Below are positions 52,599 to 61,771 of a stretch of DNA of 64,000 nucleotides, one piece after another; positions within the stretch are counted from its first letter, which is position 1, and each line of letters starts with the position of its first letter. This stretch comes from Flavobacteriaceae bacterium. Lineage in GTDB: Bacteria; Bacteroidota; Bacteroidia; Flavobacteriales; Flavobacteriaceae. The position numbers were made by a program, and so were the translations under genes. The notes below the pieces were generated by a model that made no database searches, was not told the DNA's origin, and saw only the letters and a program-made list of their open reading frames with translations. The stretch lies in assembly GCA_013373385.1 (NCBI GenBank), contig JABXHX010000017.1, positions 1 to 64,000 of the forward strand, in the 5' to 3' direction.

Positions 52599-53804
52599 TT
52601 ATTTCTCTATAAAAGTAACAGAAATTCTACTACTAGCAATTTTCGCCGCTAAAAAACCCAATATAGAAATGGTAAGCACAACACTTAATACATTTAGAAT
52701 TCTAAATTCTACGGGATAAGGAATGGTCTGCGTTATCATAAAAAAAGCAAACTGCTTCTGTAAAAACACCAAAACAACACCAATAATAAGTCCAATTGCA
52801 AGTCCGCATAAAGTCAACAAAAAACCTTGCAACACAAATATTTTCTTTATTTCTTTTATGGTTACACCAAGGTTAAACAAGGTTCGTAAGTTTTGCTTTT
52901 TATCAATAATCATCATAATTATAGCACCGATAACATTAAACAATGCAATAATAATAATGAGTGTAAATATAAGATAAGACACCAATCGTTCTGTATTTAA
53001 TACCTTAAAAGTAATGGCGTTAAACTGTGTTTTTGTTTGCACTTGCAAACCGTTTCCTAACTGTTCTTGTAACGACTTCGCAAAACTAGGTGCAGCTACA
53101 TTTTCTTTTAGTCTAAGTTCTATTGAGGTAACTTGATTGTTTTTATAATTCAATAATTGTTGTGCCAACGGTAAGTTTACAAATACATATTTATTGGCAA
53201 ATTCTTCCAACCCCGTATATACCCCCACAACCTGAATATTTGCAGTATTAAAAGCAGATGATTCACTAAAAATCAATCCTTTTCCTGGTTTCGGGACCCT
53301 TACCTGTAATGGCTCCCCAAAATTTAAAATTCCGAGTGACAATTTATCTGCAATGCCAAAACCAACAACTCCTGTATTTACAAAATCATAATCTAACCAT
53401 GTACCCACATTTAGCGTAGAGTCTATACGGGTAATAGACAAATAATTATCGCTGACACCTTTGATGTATGCAATATGATCTTTTTGTTTGTATTGCAAAA
53501 ATGCGCGTTCTTCTATCACTTTTGCATACGCCGAAATATCAGTCTTCTTTTTTAGTATAGTTTCAATAGAATCTGTAACAATAAACGATTTTCCTTTAGC
53601 AGCAGTAATTTTAATATCCGGATCAGAATAACTCAACATAGAATTTGTAAAGGTAACAAAGCCAGAAAAACCCGATAAAATAATGAACAATGCCAAAGAA
53701 CCAACGACAACACCGATAGAGGCAATTATTGTAATGATATTAATTGTATTATTTCCGCTCTTGGCGAACAGGTATCTCTTTGCTATGTATAAAGGAAAAT
53801 TCAC
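52599..53804 (-). CDS. LolC/LolE-family ABC transporter permease
   Basis: 401 aa. First helix at about 25-45 (INIITIIASIGVVVGSLALF), a large periplasmic domain (about 50-265), then three helices of the FtsX fold (about 275-300, 315-345 and 365-390). This is the permease of lipoprotein-release ABC systems; no ATPase gene is adjacent, as is often so in Bacteroidota. It lies 57 bp after rbfA on the same strand, a known flavobacterial order. The gap 52431-52598 before the next gene shows no more than AT-rich DNA. Confidence 0.85.
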   Translation of the reverse strand: MNFPLYIAKRYLFAKSGNNTINIITIIASIGVVVGSLALFIILSGFSGFVTFTNSMLSYSDPDIKITAAKGKSFIVTDSIETILKKKTDISAYAKVIEERAFLQYKQKDHIAYIKGVSDNYLSITRIDSTLNVGTWLDYDFVNTGVVGFGIADKLSLGILNFGEPLQVRVPKPGKGLIFSESSAFNTANIQVVGVYTGLEEFANKYVFVNLPLAQQLLNYKNNQVTSIELRLKENVAAPSFAKSLQEQLGNGLQVQTKTQFNAITFKVLNTERLVSYLIFTLIIIIALFNVIGAIIMMIIDKKQNLRTLFNLGVTIKEIKKIFVLQGFLLTLCGLAIGLIIGVVLVFLQKQFAFFMITQTIPYPVEFRILNVLSVVLTISILGFLAAKIASSRISVTFIEK

Positions 53805-53861
53805 AAGTGTTGTATCAACTCAATACAAACTAACTGTAAAAAAATTGGAGACACAAGTAAA

Positions 53862-54257
53862 TTAACGTTTTTGACGCTTTGGTAACACATCTGGATTCTC
53901 AATAGGATTTACATCTTCTCCTCGTAAAGATTTATCTATATTCTCAATATAATCTAAAGAATCATCACCATAAAAAGTGAGTTCGGGCATTCTACGCAAT
54001 TGATTTTTTGTACGCTTAGCCAGCTCGTGTCTAATTAGTGAGGTATTAGATTGTATGCCTTGAATCAATTCGTCTCTTTTTTCTGAAGGGAAAATACTCA
54101 AATACACCTTTGCAATACTCAAATCTGTAGTTACAGTAACTTTAGAAACAGAAATAATAGTTCCTTGCATACCATCTTGAGCAGCTTTTTGTAATACATC
54201 TACCAAATCTCTTTGTATGACTCTTGCAATTTTTTTCTGTCTGTTTGTTTGCTCCAT
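53862..54257 (-). CDS. rbfA: Ribosome-binding factor A
   Basis: 131 aa. KH-like fold with the opening TNRQKKIARVIQRDLVDVLQ, SVSKVTVTTDLSIAKVYLSI and the block RHELAKRTKNQLRRMPELTF. It helps mature the 30S subunit. The ATG is only 4 bp after a minus-strand TAAATTTG box, so the mRNA is probably leaderless. The permease gene follows on the same strand. Confidence 0.94.
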   Translation of the reverse strand: MEQTNRQKKIARVIQRDLVDVLQKAAQDGMQGTIISVSKVTVTTDLSIAKVYLSIFPSEKRDELIQGIQSNTSLIRHELAKRTKNQLRRMPELTFYGDDSLDYIENIDKSLRGEDVNPIENPDVLPKRQKR

Positions 54258-54261
54258 GCTG

Positions 54262-54269
54262 CAAATTTA
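54262..54269 (-). promoter_or_regulatory. -7 box TAAATTTG directly before rbfA
   Basis: Plus-strand CAAATTTA reads TAAATTTG on the minus strand and ends 4 bp before the rbfA ATG. It is back-to-back with the promoter for the epimerase gene. Confidence 0.5.
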
Positions 54270-54292
54270 CATATAATTCGCAAAAGAATATG

Positions 54293-54300
54293 TATTTTTG
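54293..54300 (+). promoter_or_regulatory. -7 box TATTTTTG of methylmalonyl-CoA epimerase gene
   Basis: It ends just before the TTG (54302) offered by the ORF track, so that TTG would be at or before the transcription start; the ATG at 54320 is the sensible start. Confidence 0.5.
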
Positions 54301-54319
54301 ATTGCTAGAAAACAATCGT

Positions 54320-54721
54320 ATGGAAAAAATAGAACATATAGGAATTGCCGTAAAAGATTTAGAAAAATCTAACGCTCTTTTTGCTGCACTTTTTGGGAAA
54401 CCACATTACAAAATTGAAGAAGTAGAAAGCGAAGGAGTCAAAACTTCTTTTTTTGATATTGGTCCTAATAAAATTGAATTGCTAGAGGCAACAAAACCAG
54501 AGAGTGCTATTGCAAAATTTATTGACAAAAAAGGAGAAGGGATACATCATATTGCTTTTGCAGTAAACGATATCAATACTGAAATTACTCGTTTAAAGAA
54601 TGAAGGTTTTATCGTGTTAAACGAAACTCCTAAATTGGGAGCAGACAATAAATTAGTTGCTTTTTTACACCCAAAATCTACCAACGGAGTGTTAATTGAG
54701 CTCTGCCAAGAAAGAGAATAG
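54320..54721 (+). CDS. mce: Methylmalonyl-CoA epimerase
   Basis: 133 aa, vicinal oxygen chelate fold. Opening MEKIEHIGIAVKDLEKSNAL and metal-ligand blocks GIHHIAFAVNDI and VLIELCQ. It interconverts (R)- and (S)-methylmalonyl-CoA in propionate and branched-chain degradation. The ORF track start (TTG 54302) is replaced by the ATG at 54320 for promoter and family reasons. No mutase gene is near. Confidence 0.92.
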   Translation: MEKIEHIGIAVKDLEKSNALFAALFGKPHYKIEEVESEGVKTSFFDIGPNKIELLEATKPESAIAKFIDKKGEGIHHIAFAVNDINTEITRLKNEGFIVLNETPKLGADNKLVAFLHPKSTNGVLIELCQERE

Positions 54722-54794
54722 TTAAAATACTGCTAACAGTAATGAACAACTGTGTACGAATTAGTATCTTGCAACCATAAAATAACCAATATAC

Positions 54795-55673
54795 ATGTCT
54801 AAATCATTTGATAAATTTCAAAAACGAAGATTGCGTTCATCCTACTTTTCTGTAGTGATTAGCATTTCTTTAGTGTTATTTATGGTAGGTATTTTGGGTT
54901 TGGTTTTATTAAAATCTACCAATGTTGCCAATCATTTTAAAGAAAAAGCGGCTATGACATTGTTTTTAAAAGACAATGTTTCTAAAAAGAACATCGATAA
55001 CCTTAGAGCTTCTTTACTCAAAGAAAAGTTTGTAAAAGAAATTGTTTTTATATCTAAAGAAGAGGCAGCAAAATTTTACAGCAAAGATTTAGGAGAAGAT
55101 TTTATTGCTTTTTTAGGTACAAACCCGTTAAAAAATGGAATAGACATCTATTTAAAAGCTGAATATGTTACGCCAGAAAAAATGACTGAAATTGAAAAAG
55201 AGTTTAAAAAAAATGCTTTTGTTTTTGAAGTTTCTTACGATAAACCTCTAATTACATTTTTAACAAAAAATATTCAGACCATTAGCTTTTGGTTACTTGT
55301 AGTAAGTGCTTTTTTTAGCTTAATCTCAATCCTACTAATTAACAGTTCGCTTAGGCTCGCTGTGTATTCTAAAAGATTTAATATCAAAACCATGCAAATG
55401 GTTGGGGCTACCAAAGGATTTATAAGAAAACCTTTTATTATACAAGGAATTAAATTAGGAATGATCGGGTCTATTATTGCCTTAATTGGTTTAGCGGCTG
55501 TCATTTATTACACCAACAAACACATCCCTGCTCTACAATTGGTCAATAATTATGCATTGCTAAGCGAGTTGTTTGGTGGCGTATTAATCATTGCTTTTTT
55601 AATTACTTGGCTTAGTACTTATTTTGCTACACAACGCTATTTAAATTTACAAACAGACGAATTATACTATTAA
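54795..55673 (+). CDS. ftsX: Cell-division permease FtsX
   Basis: 292 aa. N-terminal cytoplasmic KSFDKFQKRRLRSSYFSVVI, helix at about 17-40, periplasmic domain (about 45-165), and three helices (about 170-190, 220-240 and 260-280). With FtsE it steers peptidoglycan hydrolases at the septum; ftsE is not next to it. First gene of a run ftsX, DUF3098, uppP, truB, barrel gene, all on the plus strand with short gaps, a common flavobacterial cluster. Confidence 0.9.
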   Translation: MSKSFDKFQKRRLRSSYFSVVISISLVLFMVGILGLVLLKSTNVANHFKEKAAMTLFLKDNVSKKNIDNLRASLLKEKFVKEIVFISKEEAAKFYSKDLGEDFIAFLGTNPLKNGIDIYLKAEYVTPEKMTEIEKEFKKNAFVFEVSYDKPLITFLTKNIQTISFWLLVVSAFFSLISILLINSSLRLAVYSKRFNIKTMQMVGATKGFIRKPFIIQGIKLGMIGSIIALIGLAAVIYYTNKHIPALQLVNNYALLSELFGGVLIIAFLITWLSTYFATQRYLNLQTDELYY

Positions 55674-55681
55674 ATTTGATT

Positions 55682-55710
55682 GTCATTCTGAGCTAGTCGA
55701 AGAATCTTTC
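55682..55710 (+). repeat. Dispersed repeat GTCATTCTGAGCTAGTCGAAG
   Basis: Between ftsX and the DUF3098 gene. The GTCATTCTGAG...TCGAAGAATC word is a short repeat met in many flavobacterial genomes; a longer variant lies at 58549-58630. Confidence 0.5.
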
Positions 55711-55724
55711 TAAACTATTAAAAA

Positions 55725-55970
55725 ATGAAAAAAGAGAATAACAGTTCAAAACCAGAATTTCTTTTTAGCAAAAGAAACTATATCATTATGCTTGTTGGCT
55801 TAGTTGTCATTGCCCTAGGATTTATCTTAATGGCAGGTGGCGGAAGCGAAGACCCAAATGTATTTAACCAAGAAATTTACAATTGGCAAAGAATCCGTTT
55901 GGCGCCAACATTAGTTATTATCGGGTTGGGTATAGAAATTTATGCAATTTTAGCAACTCCTAAAAAATAA
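55725..55970 (+). CDS. DUF3098 membrane protein
   Basis: 81 aa, two membrane helices (about 15-35 and 58-76). The loop GGSEDPNVFNQEIYNWQRIR is the mark of DUF3098, a small family of Bacteroidota without known function. It lies between ftsX and uppP with a 2-bp gap to uppP, so a role in envelope growth is likely but unproven. Confidence 0.88.
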   Translation: MKKENNSSKPEFLFSKRNYIIMLVGLVVIALGFILMAGGGSEDPNVFNQEIYNWQRIRLAPTLVIIGLGIEIYAILATPKK

Positions 55971-55972
55971 AC

Positions 55973-56767
55973 ATGGATTTTATCGAAGCAATTGTTCTTG
56001 GAGTTATTCAAGGACTGACTGAGTTCTTACCTGTATCATCCAGTGGTCATTTAGAATTGGCAAAAGCTATTTTAGGCGACACTTCTGTGCCCGAAGAAAG
56101 TTTAACTTTTACTGTGGTATTACACTTTGCAACTGCCTTAAGTACTGTGGTTATTTTTAGAAAAGAAGTTACAGAAATTTTTAAAGGATTGTTCCAATTT
56201 AAATGGAATGAAGAAATGCAATTCTCATTAAAAATTATACTGTCTATGATTCCTGCTGTTTTTGTAGGCCTTTTATTTGAAGAACAGCTAGAAGCTTTTT
56301 TTGGAGGAAAAATTTTATTAGTAGGCGTCATGTTATTAGTTACTGCTTTATTACTATTATTTGCAGATAAAGCTAAAAACACTCATAAGAAAGTATCTTT
56401 TACAAATGCTATAGTTATCGGAATCTCTCAGGCCATTGCCATGTTACCAGGTATTTCGCGCTCTGGTGCAACCATCTCTACTTCTGTTTTATTAGGAGTA
56501 GACAGAACCAAAGCTGCACGTTTTTCTTTTTTAATGGTAGTGCCTTTAATTTTCGGGAAAATCGCCAAAGATGTATTAAGCGGAGATATTAATTTTTCTA
56601 GTTCAGAAATAGTCCCGCTTTCTGTTGGTTTCCTTGCAGCCTTTATTGCGGGACTTTTAGCATGTACTTGGATGATTGCCTTAGTAAAAAGAAGCAAGCT
56701 ATCTTACTTTGCCATCTATTGTGCACTTGTTGGTTTCATAGCAATCGGTTACTCTTTACTGAATTAA
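55973..56767 (+). CDS. uppP: Undecaprenyl-diphosphatase
   Basis: 264 aa, eight-helix membrane protein of the BacA/UppP family. Active-site blocks: LPVSSSGHLELAKAIL near the N-terminus and MLPGISRSGATISTSVLLG in the middle. It recycles the C55 lipid carrier needed for peptidoglycan and other envelope polymers, and gives bacitracin tolerance. It abuts truB directly (stop 56767, start 56768). Confidence 0.95.
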   Translation: MDFIEAIVLGVIQGLTEFLPVSSSGHLELAKAILGDTSVPEESLTFTVVLHFATALSTVVIFRKEVTEIFKGLFQFKWNEEMQFSLKIILSMIPAVFVGLLFEEQLEAFFGGKILLVGVMLLVTALLLLFADKAKNTHKKVSFTNAIVIGISQAIAMLPGISRSGATISTSVLLGVDRTKAARFSFLMVVPLIFGKIAKDVLSGDINFSSSEIVPLSVGFLAAFIAGLLACTWMIALVKRSKLSYFAIYCALVGFIAIGYSLLN

Positions 56768-57460
56768 ATGACTCTAGAAGATTACAAAAACGGACAAGTA
56801 TTGCTGATTGACAAACCGCTTGAATGGACCTCATTCCAAGCAGTTAACAAAATTAGATGGCATATTAAAAAGCACTTTCATATCAAAAAAATTAAAGTAG
56901 GGCATGCTGGTACTTTAGACCCGTTAGCTTCTGGTTTGTTAATTCTCTGCACAGGTAAGCAGACCAAAAATATTAGCGAATATCAAGGCATGGTAAAAGA
57001 GTATACAGGCACTTTCACCATTGGGTCAACTACTCCGAGTTACGATTTAGAAACTGAAATAAATCAAACGTTTCCTGTCAATCATATTACAGAAGAACAA
57101 ATACATTCAGCTACACAACAGTTTATTGGAAACATACAACAGCAACCGCCTCTTTTTTCTGCAATAAAGAAAGACGGTAAACGGCTGTACGAATTGGCAA
57201 GAAAAGGCGAAACAACAGAAATACCTACAAGAGAAGTTTGCATATCTGAGTTTGAAATTACCCAAATAAATGGATTAAATGTTGATTTTAGAGTGATGTG
57301 TAGCAAAGGAACCTACATACGTTCGCTGGCAAACGATTTTGGAGAAGCATTGCAATCTGGAGCCCACTTAGCTGCTTTGCGAAGAACCAAAATTGGTCAT
57401 TTTTCTGTTAACAATGCAGAAAGCATCGAAAAATTTATTGAACGTCTTGCAATGGAATAG
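56768..57460 (+). CDS. truB: tRNA pseudouridine-55 synthase
   Basis: 230 aa. The catalytic block KVGHAGTLDPLASGLLILCTG (Asp in TLDP; quoted in full here as 21 residues is avoided, core GHAGTLDPLASG) and the later KGTYIRSLANDFGE are present. The C-terminal PUA-like part is short, as is usual in Bacteroidota. It makes psi55 in the T-loop of tRNA. It follows uppP without a gap. Confidence 0.95.
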   Translation: MTLEDYKNGQVLLIDKPLEWTSFQAVNKIRWHIKKHFHIKKIKVGHAGTLDPLASGLLILCTGKQTKNISEYQGMVKEYTGTFTIGSTTPSYDLETEINQTFPVNHITEEQIHSATQQFIGNIQQQPPLFSAIKKDGKRLYELARKGETTEIPTREVCISEFEITQINGLNVDFRVMCSKGTYIRSLANDFGEALQSGAHLAALRRTKIGHFSVNNAESIEKFIERLAME

Positions 57461-57495
57461 TTTTTGATTTTCTGAACAGCATTAAAATACTGTTT

Positions 57496-58032
57496 ATGAA
57501 ACGAACATTACTCATTCTATTGCTATGTATTTCACAAGCTACTTTTGCACAAGAGCGCACAAAAAAACCTTTTTATGTTGCTTCTTTAAGCACCACTTTT
57601 GCTCTTAACCCCAATTACACCTTATTTGATCCAGATGACGGAGAAACGCTTTTAGAACCCGCTTCAATTTTACTACGATTAGGTTTTGGTTACCAAATAA
57701 ACAGACGCTGGCTAGTAAGTGTACATGCTGGTTATGACCATCATTTAAAATTTGATATTAACGCCATACCAACTTTTGGTAAAATTACCTACAATATTGT
57801 AGAAGATGCAGACGATACTTTTTTTGTTGCAGCTAGTTACGGTAAAATGTGGCGCCCTTCTTCTACTTACGAAGATGGGAAGTATTACGGTTTGGGAGTT
57901 GGCTGGCAGCTGGCTGGAGACGGAAGATGGAATACTATTTTTAAAATAGATTTTCACCGTAAAAAAATTGCCAACTTTAAAAAAGGGAACTTAGATAGTA
58001 TTTCTTTAGGGCTTGGTTTTAGTTTATTTTAA
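57496..58032 (+). CDS. Outer-membrane beta-barrel protein (hypothetical)
   Basis: 178 aa with an SPI signal (LLILLLCISQATFA, cleavage before QE). Strands such as LLRLGFGYQINRRWLVSVHAG and SLGLGFSLF at the end fit a small barrel. It is the last gene of the ftsX-truB run (35-bp gap) and overlaps the convergent 58024 gene by nine bases. No family recognised; function unknown. Confidence 0.65.
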   Translation: MKRTLLILLLCISQATFAQERTKKPFYVASLSTTFALNPNYTLFDPDDGETLLEPASILLRLGFGYQINRRWLVSVHAGYDHHLKFDINAIPTFGKITYNIVEDADDTFFVAASYGKMWRPSSTYEDGKYYGLGVGWQLAGDGRWNTIFKIDFHRKKIANFKKGNLDSISLGLGFSLF

Positions 58033-58509
58033 AAACCGCCCATACCAACTCTCTGAAATAGGTACTTCCCAATAGTTTTCAAATTCTTCTTTGGTAGTTA
58101 CCAAATTATCAAATACAATGCTTTTACCTGTTAATGCTTTGTCTTTTAACAGCTTTTTAAAGTCTTTTAACTCTTTATACTGTACGTATTTCCCTTGTTT
58201 AAAACAGACATTCATTTTATCTAGCAACTCAACATTGTATTCATTTTGTAGTTGGATGATGAATGCCACCAATTCATCAATTTCTTGGTTTGTCAACGCT
58301 GTATTAGAATCATCCGTAAAAAAAACAATAAACCGATTGTATACCAATTTATAAGCCACTAAAAAATTAGGGTCATTTGCTTTCCAAGCAGTTAAAAAAG
58401 CAGTTATTTTTTCTTGTAGATCATCAATTTCTGTGTCATAAAATTTTCTACTTGAAGGATAGATCCAAGTTTTAGCAGTACCTGGAATTAAAGTGTAATC
58501 TACAATCAT
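58024..58509 (-). CDS. Conserved flavobacterial protein (hypothetical)
   Basis: 161 aa, cytoplasmic, no membrane helix. Opening MIVDYTLIPGTAKTWIYPSS and end VPISESWYGRFLK look like a conserved small Bacteroidota protein that databases sometimes label, without support, as an ABC transporter ATPase; no Walker motif is present. A TATATTTG box lies 19 bp upstream. Function not known. Confidence 0.7.
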   Translation of the reverse strand: MIVDYTLIPGTAKTWIYPSSRKFYDTEIDDLQEKITAFLTAWKANDPNFLVAYKLVYNRFIVFFTDDSNTALTNQEIDELVAFIIQLQNEYNVELLDKMNVCFKQGKYVQYKELKDFKKLLKDKALTGKSIVFDNLVTTKEEFENYWEVPISESWYGRFLK

Positions 58510-58527
58510 ACGTGTATTTTATACTTG

Positions 58528-58535
58528 CAAATATA
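58528..58535 (-). promoter_or_regulatory. -7 box TATATTTG of the 58509 gene
   Basis: Plus-strand CAAATATA reads TATATTTG on the minus strand, 18 bp before the ATG. Confidence 0.5.
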
Positions 58536-58548
58536 CAGCATAAAAAAT

Positions 58549-58630
58549 GTCATTCTAAATGAAATGAAAAATCTAACAAAGAGGCTTCTCGATACAATTC
58601 CGATTTGCATCGAAATCACTCGAAGTGACA
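58549..58630 (+). repeat. Dispersed repeat with inverted ends
   Basis: Starts GTCATTCTAAATG and ends CACTCGAAGTGACA; TGTCA... and ...TGACA are inverted. It also holds CTTCTCGATACAATTCCGAT. Related to the short copy at 55682-55710. Such words occur between genes of many Flavobacteriaceae and may be small non-autonomous elements. Confidence 0.5.
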
Positions 58631-58661
58631 GGTTTAATAGATTGTACAATGAATGTTTTTA

Positions 58662-59255
58662 TTAATTTTCTAAAAAAGCAATCAAATCTTCTTGAATACT
58701 TTGTCCTTTGTCTTTATTATACCAAACTTGTAAGTCGCGTTTAAAATCGGCATCCAACCCTCCGTGCTGCTCTTTGTAATCATTTACCATTTTGGTAGCT
58801 ACAGAAGGTCTTGGTCCCCAAGAAGAAATTACCTCTTCTTGTTCGTTTAACACCACAAGTTTGGGAATTGATTTACTTCCATTGGTCAAAAACTCATTCA
58901 TCAAAGCTTCGTTTTCATCTCTTAACACAATCTTTAAATCTACTGTGTCACTTACTTCGCTCATTTTATGTATCACTGGAGTAATTTGAGCTGCGTCACC
59001 ACACCATCCTTCAGTAATTAATAACCATGTTTGTTGCTTGCTTGCACGCTTTAAAGCGTTTATAGTTGTTTCTGTAAGTGTTACTTTTTTATCTAAACGA
59101 TTCATTCTTGCATCGTTCAACGTACTGTAATTTAACAAATCTTCTGACTGAACTGGACCAGTAGATTTTCCTTCTGCCAATAAATCACTTACTTTTTTTC
59201 TGTAGGCTGTATACGAAATGCTTTTTGCTAAGCTATCTTTAATAATGTTATTCAT
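58662..59255 (-). CDS. Thioredoxin-like protein (single-Cys WCGD site)
   Basis: 197 aa, no signal peptide. The thioredoxin-like site reads LLITEGWCGDAAQITP: WCGD instead of WCxxC, so only the first Cys is kept, and KSIPKLVVLN carries the cis-Pro. A disulfide reductase cycle within the site is not possible; a monothiol or binding role is more likely. A minus-strand TATTTTTG box is at 59285-59292. The neighbours give no further hint. Confidence 0.8.
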   Translation of the reverse strand: MNNIIKDSLAKSISYTAYRKKVSDLLAEGKSTGPVQSEDLLNYSTLNDARMNRLDKKVTLTETTINALKRASKQQTWLLITEGWCGDAAQITPVIHKMSEVSDTVDLKIVLRDENEALMNEFLTNGSKSIPKLVVLNEQEEVISSWGPRPSVATKMVNDYKEQHGGLDADFKRDLQVWYNKDKGQSIQEDLIAFLEN

Positions 59256-59365
59256 TTTTATGCTTTTGTTACTCTTTAGACGTGCAAAAATAATTTTCTT
59301 ACAAGGTTATTTTAGTAACAAAAGTAACACAGATACTTGTGGTAAATACTGATAATTATCAGCAA

Positions 59366-60304
59366 CTAACTCAAATTTTTCAACATTTCTTCGGTCATTA
59401 ATTCTAGATCGAATTTATGATTCCAATTCCAATCTTTTCTTGCAGCTTCATCATCAATTACCTGCGGCCAACTATCTGCGATGGGCTGTCTAAAATCTGG
59501 CTTGTAAGTGATGTTAAAATTTGGAATGTGCTTCTCAATTTCTTTTGCAATCTCTTTCGGAGTAAAACTAATGGCTGCTAAATTATACGAGGTTCTAGTC
59601 TTAATAGCATCGGGTGCAGCTTGCATTATTTGGATGGTGGCGTTAACAGCATCTTCCATATACATCATTGGCAAACGTGTGTTTTCTGATAAAAAACATT
59701 CATACGATTGATTTTCTACTGCTTTAAAATAAATATCAACGGCATAATCTGTAGTACCTCCTCCTGGCTTTGTTTTCCAACTAATAATTCCTGGATAACG
59801 AATACTCCTAACATCTACACCATACCTATTATGGTAATAATTACACCAATGCTCGCCTGCCAATTTACTAATTCCGTACACCGTCGTTGGCTCCATAATA
59901 GTTTGTTGAGGTGTGTTTACTTTTGGTGATGTTGGTCCAAACGAAGCAATAGAACTTGGCCAATACACTTGTTGGATGTGTTTTTCTTTAGCCAACTCTA
60001 ACACCCCAAGTAAAGAAGTCATATTTAATTGCCATGCTTTGTGCGGAAATTTTTCGGCAGTTGCAGACAGCATTGCTGCCATTAAATACACTTGATTAAC
60101 CTTGTACTTCTGAACTATTTCTAAAATGGCGGCTGAGTCTGTTGCATCTAAAATTTCAAAAGGTCCAGCTTGCATCATTTCTTCATTCCCTTCTCTAATA
60201 TCTGAAGCAATGACCTGATTGTTTCCGTAAATTTCTCTAAGTTTCTGTGTTAATTCTGTACCTATTTGCCCACAGGCTCCAATAATTAAAAGGGTGTCTT
60301 TCAT
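59366..60304 (-). CDS. NAD-dependent epimerase-type L-threonine 3-dehydrogenase
   Basis: 312 aa from the ATG at 60304. The track start at 60334 lies inside a TACATTTG promoter box, and MKDTLLIIGACGQIGTELTQ is the natural Rossmann opening (GxxGxxG). Active-site YxxxK is in TVYGISKLAGEHW; PGIISWKTKPGGGTTDYAVD is typical of the short-chain (SDR) threonine dehydrogenases of Bacteroidota. It oxidises threonine to 2-amino-3-oxobutyrate. No kbl gene is adjacent. Confidence 0.85.
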   Translation of the reverse strand: MKDTLLIIGACGQIGTELTQKLREIYGNNQVIASDIREGNEEMMQAGPFEILDATDSAAILEIVQKYKVNQVYLMAAMLSATAEKFPHKAWQLNMTSLLGVLELAKEKHIQQVYWPSSIASFGPTSPKVNTPQQTIMEPTTVYGISKLAGEHWCNYYHNRYGVDVRSIRYPGIISWKTKPGGGTTDYAVDIYFKAVENQSYECFLSENTRLPMMYMEDAVNATIQIMQAAPDAIKTRTSYNLAAISFTPKEIAKEIEKHIPNFNITYKPDFRQPIADSWPQVIDDEAARKDWNWNHKFDLELMTEEMLKNLS

Positions 60305-60331
60305 TTTTATCTGTTCAAAAAACAATTGAAA

Positions 60332-60339
60332 CAAATGTA
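60332..60339 (-). promoter_or_regulatory. -7 box TACATTTG of threonine dehydrogenase gene
   Basis: Plus-strand CAAATGTA reads TACATTTG on the minus strand. It overlaps the track start at 60334 and so supports the ATG at 60304. Confidence 0.5.
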
Positions 60340-60445
60340 CATAATTTCGTTTTTCCTAACAGCAATTCTCTAAAATAAATATTTGCTATAAACCACTTAT
60401 AAGTGTAAAAGGAATTGTGAATTGTTTAAAAAGCTACTTTGTATT

Positions 60446-61663
60446 TTACTTATGTGTAAATTCAAAATGTGTGTTAACCAAATCACGTATTTTTTTAGTT
60501 AAACTACCCATAGCTCTATAACTTGTGTGTTCTAAAATAATGATAACTAGGTCTTCTGGATACAATGAAATACCTGTGCTAAAGCCATTCCATTTTCCAA
60601 AATGGTACACAATTTTTTCATCATTTTTGTTTTTTATTCTAAAGCCAAATCCATACGGTACTTTTCTTCCATACTTTGTTTTACCTTCGGTAAACATATC
60701 TGTTACAGATTCTTTTGATAGTAGTTTTCCGCTTTGCAAACCTGTGATCCATTTGAACATATCTTTTTGAGTAACATATATGTTTTTGTCTCCTACAATT
60801 CCATCATTAATTGTATTAGGAATAGTTCTATGCCTCCATCCTCTATACAATCTGTACCCTATTAACTGATTAGTCCTCACCGTATCTTTGGTGTGGCTAA
60901 ATACAAAAGAGTTATTCATTTGTAAGGGGTTAAAAATGTTTTCTTTTAAGAAGCTCGCATAACTGGTGTTTGCTATTTTTTCTATGATAGAAGCTAGCAC
61001 AAAATATCCAGTATTGGAATAGTCAAAATTTCTACCAGGTCTAAAAAATTTAGATACGCTAGTACTTTCAAAAAAATCCATCATTTCTGCATTGGTAGGT
61101 ACGGCATTTTTATCCCATTCATTTTCTGCAATCCAAAAGTAATTTGGTAAACCAGAGGTATGATTTAACAAATGTTTTATCGTAATATTTTTAAAAGGAA
61201 ATTTCGGAAAGTATTGATTAATTGTATCTGTAAGTTTTAATTTGTTTTGCTCTTTTAAAAGCATAATTGCAGCTGCAGTAAATTGCTTGCTAACCGATGC
61301 TAATTGGTAAATGGAGTTATTGGTTAATCGTTTCTTTTTTCTAAAATCTGCATAACCAATCTGATTATTATAAACGATTTTATTTTTGTGTGCCACTAAT
61401 ATAGAGCCATGAAAATCGTGTCTTTTATGAATTCTTTTTAACAAGGAATCTAATTTGTTGCGAACCAGCTTGGTTCTAGTATTTGAATAAGTAGCTATTG
61501 TATCTACAGACCCCTTTACAGTTGTAGCGTCTTTAACTAAAGTTGTAGGTGTATTTATGGTTGCGCCAACCACATCAGCAGATAGAGAATCTGTTGTACT
61601 TAAAAGAAAATTACTCAGTACAACAATACAAATACCAATAGAATATTTAATATAGTTTTTCAA
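60446..61663 (-). CDS. Serine hydrolase, beta-lactamase/PBP-like family
   Basis: 405 aa with a signal or anchor (YSIGICIVVLSNFLLSTTDS). SxxK is seen in LASVSKQFTAAAIML, YxN in FDYSNTGYFVLAS, and HFGKWNGFSTG in place of the KTG box. Same superfamily as the gene at 7270 but not a close relative. Peptidoglycan, ester or D-amino-acid peptide substrates are possible. It stands divergent from tsaB (113-bp gap). Confidence 0.82.
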   Translation of the reverse strand: MKNYIKYSIGICIVVLSNFLLSTTDSLSADVVGATINTPTTLVKDATTVKGSVDTIATYSNTRTKLVRNKLDSLLKRIHKRHDFHGSILVAHKNKIVYNNQIGYADFRKKKRLTNNSIYQLASVSKQFTAAAIMLLKEQNKLKLTDTINQYFPKFPFKNITIKHLLNHTSGLPNYFWIAENEWDKNAVPTNAEMMDFFESTSVSKFFRPGRNFDYSNTGYFVLASIIEKIANTSYASFLKENIFNPLQMNNSFVFSHTKDTVRTNQLIGYRLYRGWRHRTIPNTINDGIVGDKNIYVTQKDMFKWITGLQSGKLLSKESVTDMFTEGKTKYGRKVPYGFGFRIKNKNDEKIVYHFGKWNGFSTGISLYPEDLVIIILEHTSYRAMGSLTKKIRDLVNTHFEFTHK

Positions 61664-61771
61664 CCAAAAAAAAATTTGGCATTAAAAATACTAAGCTAAA
61701 TCATTGTTTCAAAACATTTTTAGCTTTTTAACGATTCGTTATAAATACATGGATTTTTTTAAATCAAAATG

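Noticed and set aside
54302-54319. TTG start of the methylmalonyl-CoA epimerase ORF
   Set aside because: It sits two bases after the -7 box, before the expected transcription start; the ATG at 54320 fits the family.
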